A stretch of 5,348 nucleotides of DNA, from positions 1-5,348 of the forward strand of contig USGM01000154.1 in the NCBI GenBank assembly GCA_900554205.1, read 5' to 3'. The position numbers and the translations under genes were made by a program. The stretch's first letter is position 1; every line of letters begins with the position of its first letter. Source of the DNA: an uncultured Lachnospiraceae bacterium. GTDB taxonomy: Bacteria; Bacillota; Clostridia; Lachnospirales; Lachnospiraceae. The notes beneath the pieces were generated by a model. That model worked only from the letters and a program-made list of their open reading frames with translations. It was not told where the DNA came from and made no database searches. Below, piece after piece: positions 1 through 4,893 of the stretch.

Positions 1-25
1 CAGACCGGAAGGTGGAGTCTGCTGC

Positions 26-54
26 TTGACTGGAAACGGCGGGGTTGGTATACT
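26..54 (+). promoter_or_regulatory. Sigma-A type promoter for the peptide-WYL unit
   Basis: TTGACT at 26-31 (5 of 6 to TTGACA), then exactly 17 bp, then TATACT at 49-54 (5 of 6 to TATAAT). The three bases before the -10 are TGG, which fits the extended -10 motif TGn. Transcription should start near 61, giving a leader of about 35 nt before the ATG at 97. No terminator is visible between this site and 1300, so it probably serves both the small membrane peptide and the WYL regulator. Called from consensus only. Confidence 0.7.
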
Positions 55-96
55 TGAGGTAACGCAAATTCATTGAAAACAGGAGAGATATAAGCG

Positions 97-258
97 ATGA
101 ATAATTTTGTGGAATTTGGAAGAATGTTTCTGTCATACGGGGTGCTGCTGCTGATTATTGTTGCTGTCTGTGCGGTTGCCTGCTTCATCGGGATTACACT
201 GGCGAAGAAAAAGAACGCAAAGAAAGAGCTGGAGACAACCGACCACAAGGAAGCGTAG
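97..258 (+). CDS. Small single-pass membrane peptide, 53 aa, function unknown
   Basis: ATG at 97 to TAG at 256-258. AGGAGAG at 81-87 lies 9 nt upstream, a good ribosome binding site, and a strong promoter precedes it, so this short frame is likely real. Residues 1-10 are mildly polar. Residues about 12-35 form one continuous hydrophobic helix (VLLLIIVAVCAVACFIGITL) with Cys25 and Cys29. Residues 37-53 are very polar, beginning KKKNAKKE and ending in acidic and His residues. By the positive-inside rule the Lys-rich tail should be cytoplasmic and the N terminus outside. There is no cleavable signal peptide pattern and no enzyme motif. The next gene begins 34 nt later and is probably co-transcribed. 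Peptides of this shape are common in Lachnospiraceae. I have an uncertain memory that automatic annotation sometimes labels such peptides 'vanadium nitrogenase'; nothing in this sequence supports that. Confidence 0.75.
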   Translation: MNNFVEFGRMFLSYGVLLLIIVAVCAVACFIGITLAKKKNAKKELETTDHKEA

Positions 259-292
259 GAAGGTGTAGGGACAGCGGAATCGGAGGGCGGAT

Positions 293-1300
293 ATGGCAAA
301 GTCGGCGGGACAGAAACTGAAATTGCTGTATATCATAAAGCTTCTGACGGAAAACACGGACGAAAATCATCCGGCGAGTACGACGGACATCATTGCCTAT
401 CTGGATGCCAACGGTATACATTCCGAGCGGAAGAGCATTTATGATGATATAGAGAAGCTCTGTGACTTCGGCTACGATATTGTACAGGTGCGTAGCCGGC
501 TCGGCGGAGGCTATTATATGGCGAGCCGTGAGTTTGAGCTTGCAGAGCTGAAGCTGCTCGTGGATGCGGTGCAGTCCTCGCGCTTTATCACGTCGCGGAA
601 GTCGAGAAGCCTGATCAAGAAGCTGGAACTGCTGGCGGGAAAACAGGATGCCGGAAAGCTGCAGAGACAGGTCTATGTCGCCGGGCGAATCAAGACAGAG
701 AACGAGAGCATCTATTATAATATTGATAATATCCACAGGGCGATTCAGGAGAACCGTCAGATCAGCTTTCAGTACCTTGACTGGAATCTGAATAAGGAGC
801 TTGTGCCCCGCGTGGGCGGGAAGAGGAAGGTCAGCCCGTGGGCATTGATCTGGCGCGAGGAAAACTATTATCTTGCCGCCTATGACAGCGTGGACGGCAT
901 TATGAAGCATTACCGCGTGGATAAGATGGGACATGTCGATGTCCTGAAGGACGAGCGGGAGGGGCTGGAGCAGTTTGAAATGGTGGATCCTGCAGTCTAT
1001 ACGAACCTGACCTTCGGCATGTTCAGCGGCGATGAGGAGACGGTGACGCTGCAGTTCCCGAACCGGCTGATTGGTGTCGTTCTCGACCGCTTTGGCAGGG
1101 AGGCGGACATCCGGCCGATGACGGATCGCGTGTTCCGCATCCGTGTGAGGGTTGCTGTCAGCGGGCAGTTTTTCGGCTGGCTTGCCGGCATAGGCAGAGA
1201 GGCTGTGATTGTCAGCCCGGCTGCCGTGAAGGAGCAGTATCAGGGCTGGTTGACCGATATTGTGAAAACGATGCAGCTGACGGACGGGCTTCCCGGATAA
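293..1300 (+). CDS. WYL-domain transcriptional regulator (HTH-WYL-WCX), 335 aa
   Basis: A cytoplasmic DNA-binding regulator of the YafY/DeoR-like WYL family. Residues about 5-75 form a winged helix-turn-helix; the probable recognition helix is near 43-57 (HSERKSIYDDIEKL) and the wing near 64-75 (VQVRSRLGGGYY). Residues about 140-212 are the WYL domain: PWALIWREENYYLAAYD at 182-198 carries the signature as YYL (192-194) instead of WYL, followed by the conserved YRVDKM at 207-212. Residues about 245-328 match the C-terminal WCX extension. Total length is usual for the family. The start is supported by GGAGGG at 282-287, 5 nt before the ATG. WYL domains are known to bind nucleic acids or small ligands and switch DNA binding; the ligand and targets here cannot be read. 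The peptide gene 34 nt upstream is its likely operon partner, and a terminator closes the unit, so it need not regulate the nrd genes. Confidence 0.95.
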   Translation: MAKSAGQKLKLLYIIKLLTENTDENHPASTTDIIAYLDANGIHSERKSIYDDIEKLCDFGYDIVQVRSRLGGGYYMASREFELAELKLLVDAVQSSRFITSRKSRSLIKKLELLAGKQDAGKLQRQVYVAGRIKTENESIYYNIDNIHRAIQENRQISFQYLDWNLNKELVPRVGGKRKVSPWALIWREENYYLAAYDSVDGIMKHYRVDKMGHVDVLKDEREGLEQFEMVDPAVYTNLTFGMFSGDEETVTLQFPNRLIGVVLDRFGREADIRPMTDRVFRIRVRVAVSGQFFGWLAGIGREAVIVSPAAVKEQYQGWLTDIVKTMQLTDGLPG

Positions 1301-1340
1301 AGAGGAGCTGAATTTATTCTAAATCAAGGCTCCTTTTTTT
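1299..1340 (+). terminator. Rho-independent terminator after the WYL gene
   Basis: AAAGAGGAGC (1299-1308) pairs with GCTCCTTTTT (from 1329) as a 10-bp stem with one G-T wobble. The 20-nt apical part has a second short helix, ATTTA with TAAAT. A run of seven T (1334-1340) follows the GC-rich part of the stem. The stem begins inside the TAA stop codon of the WYL gene (1298-1300). This separates the WYL unit from the nrd unit. Confidence 0.85.
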
Positions 1341-1365
1341 GTGTAATTTTTTAGGGCTGTGTTCG

Positions 1366-1394
1366 TTGACAAGCAGTGGATTCTTTCTTATACT
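1366..1394 (+). promoter_or_regulatory. Sigma-A type promoter of nrdD-nrdG-dut
   Basis: TTGACA at 1366-1371 (perfect -35), 17-bp spacer, TATACT at 1389-1394 (5 of 6). It lies just after the WYL terminator and about 110 bp before nrdD. The start of transcription should be near 1401, giving a leader of about 100 nt that contains both NrdR boxes and an inverted repeat. Spacer length and -10 are the same as in the promoter at 26-54. Confidence 0.85.
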
Positions 1395-1406
1395 GTTATA
1401 TGATGG

Positions 1407-1422
1407 GTACAATATATAGGGA
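1407..1422 (+). promoter_or_regulatory. NrdR box 1
   Basis: The core CAATATATAG at 1410-1419 matches all ten core positions of the NrdR consensus (CwAtATaTwG within acaCwAtATaTwGtgt); flanks match only partly. NrdR is the zinc-finger/ATP-cone repressor of ribonucleotide reductase genes in bacteria and usually binds two boxes about 31-32 bp apart. This box sits just downstream of the predicted transcription start, where bound repressor would block initiation or escape. The nrdR gene is not in this window. Confidence 0.8.
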
Positions 1423-1437
1423 TTAGAAAAGAGATAC

Positions 1438-1453
1438 CACCTATATTTAGTTA
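1438..1453 (+). promoter_or_regulatory. NrdR box 2
   Basis: The core CTATATTTAG at 1441-1450 matches nine of ten NrdR core positions. It begins exactly 31 bp after the core of box 1, about three helical turns, so both boxes face the same side of the DNA. The spacing makes the pair far more convincing than either box alone. Confidence 0.8.
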
Positions 1454-1458
1454 AGAGT

Positions 1459-1484
1459 TTGCTTTAACAAACACTGTAAAGCAA
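1459..1484 (+). repeat. Perfect inverted repeat in the nrdD leader
   Basis: TTGCTTTA (1459-1466) and TAAAGCAA (1477-1484) are exact reverse complements separated by 10 nt. A shorter alternative helix, GTTTG (1457-1461) with CAAAC (1468-1472), uses overlapping bases, so the two cannot form together. There is no T-run after it, so it is not a terminator. It ends 10 nt before the nrdD Shine-Dalgarno. It could be an RNA hairpin or an operator for a second DNA-binding protein; no role can be assigned. Confidence 0.5.
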
Positions 1485-1494
1485 CAGAGGATAC

Positions 1495-1501
1495 GGAGGG
1501 G
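1495..1501 (+). promoter_or_regulatory. nrdD ribosome binding site (start ambiguous)
   Basis: GGAGGGG is a strong Shine-Dalgarno but lies awkwardly: GGAGG is 3 nt from the ATG at 1503 and 12 nt from the next in-frame ATG at 1512. Neither spacing is ideal, so the mature protein may begin at Met1 or Met4. The difference is three residues outside any domain. Confidence 0.6.
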
Positions 1502-1502
1502 A

Positions 1503-3701
1503 ATGGATTCTATGAGCAGTAATTTCGATCAGGCAACCACAGACAACACCGATTACGGTCAGGAGTTTAAACCGGTAAAATGTGTATATGTGATTAAGAA
1601 GGACGGCAGCAAGGAAGTCTTCAATGTCCAGAAGGTCATCAATGCGGTCGGCAAGAGTGCATACAGGGCGCTGACGAAGTTCACCAGGGAAGAGGAGGCG
1701 CATATCTGCCAGTATGTGGTTGACAAGGTGAACGAGCTGGAGTCTGACGAGATACCGATTCCCATTATGCACAATATTGTGGAGAGTGCGCTGGAGCAGG
1801 TAAAGCCTGTCGTGGCGAAGAGCTACCGGGATTACAGAAACTATAAGCAGGACTTTGTCCGTATGCTGGATGATGTCTACAAGAAGAGCCAGTCGATCAT
1901 GTACATCGGGGATAAGGAGAATGCCAACACCGATTCAGCTCTTGTTGCGACGAAGAGAAGTCTGATCTTTAACCAGCTGAACAAAGAGCTTTACCAGAAG
2001 TTCTTTATGACGACGGAAGAGATTCAGGCATGTCGTGACGGCTATATCTATGTACATGATATGTCTGCGCGAAGAGATACAATGAACTGCTGTCTGTTCG
2101 ATGTCCAGAATGTCCTGAGCGGCGGCTTTGAGATGGGAAATGTCTGGTACAACGAGCCGAAGTCACTGGATGTTGCCTTCGATGTCATCGGCGACATCGT
2201 TTTAAGCGCGGCAAGCCAGCAGTACGGCGGCTTCACGGTGCCGAGCGTGGATCTGATTCTGGAGCCTTATGCGGAGAAGTCTTATCACAAATACATTGAG
2301 AAATACCTTCGTCTGGGAATCGATAAGGATACAGCGGAGGCAGAGGCTTACGCGGATGTCGTGCGCGAATATGAGCAGGGCTTCCAGGGTTGGGAGTACA
2401 AGTTTAACACTGTGGGAAGCAGCCGCGGTGACTATCCGTTCATTACAGTGACGGCGGGTACGGGAACCGGACGGTTTGCAAAGCTTGCGACAATCACGAT
2501 GCTGAATGTGAGAAGAAGAGGTCAGGGAAAGAAGGACTGCAAGAAGCCGGTTCTGTTCCCGAAGATTGTTTTCCTGTATGACGAGAACCTTCACGGACCC
2601 GGAAAGCCGCTTGAGGATGTGTTTGAAGCCGGCGTGGAATGCTCTGCGAAGACCATGTATCCCGACTGGCTGAGTCTCACGGGAAAGGGCTATGTTGCGA
2701 GCATGTACAAGCAGTATGGCAGGATCGTTTCGCCCATGGGCTGCCGTGCGTTCCTGTCGCCGTGGTATGAGAGGGGCGGCATGCATCCGGCGGATGACAA
2801 GGATATGCCGGTATTTGTCGGCCGCTTTAACATCGGAGCGGTTTCGCTCCATCTGCCGATGATCCTTGCGAAGGCGCGCAAGGAGAGCAGGGATTTTTAC
2901 GAGGTACTGGACTATTATCTGAATCTGATCCGTCAGCTCCATATCCGCACTTACGCCTACCTTGGGGAGATGCGGGCATCGACAAACCCTCTGGCTTACT
3001 GCGAGGGCGGCTTCCTCGGCGGACATTTGCAGCTGCATGACAAGATCAAGCCGCTGCTGAAGTCAGCTACAGCCAGCTTCGGCATCACTGCCCTGAATGA
3101 GCTGCAGGAGCTTTACAACGGAAAATCGCTGGTGGAGGACGGACAGTTTGCACTGGATGTCATGGAATACATCAATACCAGAGTCAACGAGTTTAAGGAG
3201 GCGGACGGCAATCTCTATGCCATTTACGGAACACCTGCGGAGAATCTCTGCGGTGTACAGGTAAAGCAGTTCCGCAAGAAATATGGTATCGTGGAGGGCG
3301 TGTCCGACAGAGAGTATGTCAGCAACAGCTTCCACTGCCATGTCGCCGAGGATATTACGCCGATCGAGAAGCAGGACAAGGAGGACCGGTTCTGGAATCT
3401 CTGCAACGGCGGCAAAATCCAGTATGTGAAATATCCGATCGACTATAATATGGAGGCGATTAAGACGCTGATCCACCGGGCAATGGATATGGGCTTCTAT
3501 GAGGGAGTGAATCTTTCACTGGCATACTGTGATGACTGCGGGCATCAGGAGCTCGAGATGGATGTCTGCCCGAAGTGCGGCAGCCGCAATCTGACAAAGA
3601 TCGACCGGATGAACGGTTATCTGTCCTATTCCCGCGTGCATGGGGATACCAGACTGAATGACGCCAAGATGGCGGAGATTGCGGAAAGGAAAAGTATGTA
3701 A
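1503..3701 (+). CDS. nrdD: Anaerobic (class III) ribonucleoside-triphosphate reductase, 732 aa
   Basis: Oxygen-sensitive glycyl-radical enzyme that reduces NTPs to dNTPs in the cytoplasm. Residues about 25-115 are an ATP-cone (VIKKDGSKEVFNVQKVINAV), the allosteric activity site for ATP/dATP. The catalytic ten-stranded barrel follows. YVHDMS (183-188) and NCCL (195-198) hold the active-site cysteine (Cys196 or 197), MGCR (412-415) gives the thiyl-radical Cys414, RFNIGAVSLHLP spans 441-452, and YGTPAE is at 575-580. A zinc site is formed by Cys676, Cys679, Cys689 and Cys692 (CxxC-N9-CxxC). The radical Gly705 lies in RMNGYLS near the C terminus, which ends 27 residues later. Length is normal and all key parts are present. 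The start at 1503 is taken as the longest frame; Met4 at 1512 is also possible. It is first in an operon with nrdG and dut, behind two NrdR boxes. The residues before and after GlyTyr differ from the classical motif. Confidence 0.98.
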   Translation: MDSMSSNFDQATTDNTDYGQEFKPVKCVYVIKKDGSKEVFNVQKVINAVGKSAYRALTKFTREEEAHICQYVVDKVNELESDEIPIPIMHNIVESALEQVKPVVAKSYRDYRNYKQDFVRMLDDVYKKSQSIMYIGDKENANTDSALVATKRSLIFNQLNKELYQKFFMTTEEIQACRDGYIYVHDMSARRDTMNCCLFDVQNVLSGGFEMGNVWYNEPKSLDVAFDVIGDIVLSAASQQYGGFTVPSVDLILEPYAEKSYHKYIEKYLRLGIDKDTAEAEAYADVVREYEQGFQGWEYKFNTVGSSRGDYPFITVTAGTGTGRFAKLATITMLNVRRRGQGKKDCKKPVLFPKIVFLYDENLHGPGKPLEDVFEAGVECSAKTMYPDWLSLTGKGYVASMYKQYGRIVSPMGCRAFLSPWYERGGMHPADDKDMPVFVGRFNIGAVSLHLPMILAKARKESRDFYEVLDYYLNLIRQLHIRTYAYLGEMRASTNPLAYCEGGFLGGHLQLHDKIKPLLKSATASFGITALNELQELYNGKSLVEDGQFALDVMEYINTRVNEFKEADGNLYAIYGTPAENLCGVQVKQFRKKYGIVEGVSDREYVSNSFHCHVAEDITPIEKQDKEDRFWNLCNGGKIQYVKYPIDYNMEAIKTLIHRAMDMGFYEGVNLSLAYCDDCGHQELEMDVCPKCGSRNLTKIDRMNGYLSYSRVHGDTRLNDAKMAEIAERKSM

Positions 3702-3704
3702 ATC

Positions 3705-4265
3705 ATGAGATACCATAATATAACAAAGGATGATATGCGGAACGGTGACGGACTGCGGGTTGTGCTATGGGTCGCCGGCTGCAATCACTGCTGTAAGAAC
3801 TGCCAGAATCCCATCACATGGGATCCGGACGGCGGACTTGCGTTTGACGAGGATGCAAAGACAGAAATTTTTGAACAGCTGGATAAGAGCTATATTTCAG
3901 GAATTACCTTCTCGGGCGGCGATCCCCTGCACCCGGCGAACCGGCTGGGCGTGCGGGAGCTGATGGAGGAGATCAAGGGTAAATACCCGAATAAAACAAT
4001 CTGGCTGTACACCGGGGATTCGTGGGAGGATATTTTATATTATCCGATGATGAAATATGTGGATGTCCTTGTGGACGGCGAGTTTCATGAGCAGGAGAAG
4101 GACGTAAAGCTGCTCTGGAAGGGCAGTGCGAACCAGCGGGTGATTGATGTACAGAGGACACTTGCACAGCCGGACCCGACCATTCCCGTGCTGCACTGCG
4201 GGGATTATGCCGATTCCTATGAGATGACGAAGAAGCCGGAGAACATCTGCGGCTGCTGCGACTGA
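3705..4265 (+). CDS. nrdG: Anaerobic ribonucleotide reductase activating protein (radical SAM), 186 aa
   Basis: Activase that uses a [4Fe-4S] cluster and S-adenosylmethionine to generate the glycyl radical on NrdD. The cluster motif is CNHCCKNC at residues 26-33, a C-x3-C-x2-C pattern using Cys26, Cys30 and Cys33 (Cys29 is extra). FSGGDP at 69-74 is the SAM-binding GGE-type motif. WKGSANQRVIDV at 138-149 is the conserved NrdG signature. The first residues, MRYHNITKDDMRNGDGLRVVLWVAGC, are typical. It is about 30 residues longer than E. coli NrdG, the extra being a C-terminal tail that ends in a Cys-rich ICGCCD with another Cys at 165. The ATG lies 3 nt after the nrdD stop, in the same frame (TAA ATC ATG). 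AAAGGA at 3685-3690 is 14 nt upstream, too far for strong independent initiation, so translation is probably coupled to nrdD. Confidence 0.97.
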   Translation: MRYHNITKDDMRNGDGLRVVLWVAGCNHCCKNCQNPITWDPDGGLAFDEDAKTEIFEQLDKSYISGITFSGGDPLHPANRLGVRELMEEIKGKYPNKTIWLYTGDSWEDILYYPMMKYVDVLVDGEFHEQEKDVKLLWKGSANQRVIDVQRTLAQPDPTIPVLHCGDYADSYEMTKKPENICGCCD

Positions 4266-4303
4266 GAATTACTCAGGCCCGAAGAACAGGAGTAAATGAG
4301 AAT

Positions 4304-4819
4304 ATGAAGAAGATAGCACAGTTTTTCAAGGTCAGCCCTGAAAACTTTATGAATGCGATGCGGGAAGAATTTCCGCAGTATACAGAAGAAGACATTCGGG
4401 ATATGTACGAGTCGCTTGTGCTGCCGAGGCGTGCGACACGCGGCAGTGCCGGATATGATTTCCACGCGCCGTTTTCGTTTTCACTGCCGCCTGCGGCGAT
4501 GATCAAGATTCCGACAGGAATCCGGGTGAAAATGGAGGAGGACTGGGTGTTGAAGATTTATCCGAGAAGCGGTCTTGGTTTCAAGTACCGTCTCCAGATG
4601 AACAACACGGTCGGTATCATCGACAGTGACTATTTTTATTCGGACAACGAAGGACATATTTTTATCAAGATGACGAACGCTTCCAACGAGGGAAAGACCG
4701 TGGATGTTCCGCAGGGAACGGGCTTTGCGCAGGGAATCTTTCTGGAATACGGAATCACGGTGGATGATGATGCGGACGGCATCCGTAACGGTGGTTTCGG
4801 AAGCACGACAAAGGTATAA
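4304..4819 (+). CDS. dut: dUTP diphosphatase (trimeric dUTPase family), 171 aa
   Basis: Hydrolyses dUTP to dUMP and pyrophosphate. All five dUTPase motifs appear in order: 1, ATRGSAGYDF (44-53); 2, PRSGLG (87-92, usually PRSSLG); 3, NNTVGIIDSDY (100-110) with presumed catalytic Asp107 and uracil-stacking Tyr110; 4, GTGFAQGIF (138-146); 5, RNGGFGSTTK (161-170) with the stacking Phe165. Differences from the textbook family are an N-terminal extension of about 35 residues, predicted helical, and FYSDNEGH after motif 3 where RGE is usual. Both recall a variant I associate with Clostridia. dCTP deaminase is a related fold, but the complete motif 5 favours dUTPase. AGGAG at 4288-4292 is 11 nt before the ATG, rather long. 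It lies 38 nt after nrdG with no terminator, so it likely shares the nrd promoter and NrdR control. Confidence 0.93.
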   Translation: MKKIAQFFKVSPENFMNAMREEFPQYTEEDIRDMYESLVLPRRATRGSAGYDFHAPFSFSLPPAAMIKIPTGIRVKMEEDWVLKIYPRSGLGFKYRLQMNNTVGIIDSDYFYSDNEGHIFIKMTNASNEGKTVDVPQGTGFAQGIFLEYGITVDDDADGIRNGGFGSTTKV

Positions 4820-4843
4820 GCGGTTCCTCTTCCGGCAATACTA
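4814..4843 (+). promoter_or_regulatory. Possible sigma-G (forespore) promoter for the germination gene
   Basis: GTATA at 4814-4818 fits the sigma-G -35 (GnATR). After 18 bp, AATACTA at 4837-4843 fits the -10 (CATnnTA) at every fixed position except the first. Transcription would start near 4850, inside the loop of the stem-loop at 4824-4884. GerA-family genes are typically transcribed in the forespore by sigma-G, so the location makes sense. The motifs are short and degenerate, so this is suggestive only. Confidence 0.35.
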
Positions 4844-4893
4844 TTACAGCTTATAAGGACTGTGACAGAATGCCGGAAGGGGAATTTTATTTT
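4824..4893 (+). terminator. Long stem-loop terminator after dut
   Basis: TTCCTCTTCCGGCA (4824-4837) pairs with TGCCGGAAGGGGAA (4871-4884): 14 bp with one T-G wobble, followed by TTTTATTTT (4885-4893). The 33-nt loop contains a second helix, TTACAG (4844-4849) with CTGTGA (4860-4865), one wobble. It begins 5 nt after the dut stop and should end the nrdD-nrdG-dut transcript. The loop is longer than usual for an intrinsic terminator. The 3' arm also carries the Shine-Dalgarno of the next gene. There is no A-run on the 5' side, so it should not work for the other strand. Confidence 0.75.
4877..4882 (+). promoter_or_regulatory. Ribosome binding site of the germination gene, within the stem
   Basis: AAGGGG lies 9 nt before the TTG at 4892, good spacing for a TTG start. 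It forms part of the 3' arm of the 4824-4884 stem, so it would be paired and hidden in any transcript that reads through from dut, but free in a transcript that starts after 4837. Confidence 0.6.

Noticed and set aside
1..57. Possible 3' end of an upstream coding sequence (open frames reach stops at 25-27, 55-57 and 74-76)
   Set aside because: All three frames end within 80 nt, no motif can be read in so few residues, and the same bases form a strong promoter. No frame can be chosen.
194..934. Long reverse-strand open frame of 246 codons, and similar reverse frames at 2202-3038, 3063-3476 and 4636-5202
   Set aside because: Each is antisense to a gene with clear family motifs, their translations show no recognisable domain, and I see no ribosome binding site logic for them. 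They are composition shadows.
1450..1470. Rex-like half-sites (GTTAA at 1450-1454, TTAAC at 1464-1468)
   Set aside because: The half-sites are 9 nt apart; a Rex operator needs a much shorter gap (TTGTTAA-N4-TTAACAA), and the left half lacks the TT.
1395..1502. Riboswitch in the nrdD leader, such as a cobalamin or adenine-type element
   Set aside because: The leader is about 100 nt and AT-rich, with no conserved riboswitch core that I recognise. The NrdR boxes explain regulation.
2180..2199. 7-bp inverted repeat CGATGTC/GACATCG
   Set aside because: It lies inside nrdD and encodes the near-repetitive DVIGDIV stretch; with no flanking signal it is best explained by codon content.
2835..2850. 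GC-rich 6-bp hairpin GGAGCG-GTTT-CGCTCC
   Set aside because: It encodes the conserved NrdD motif IGAVSL and has no T-run after it, so an internal terminator is unlikely.
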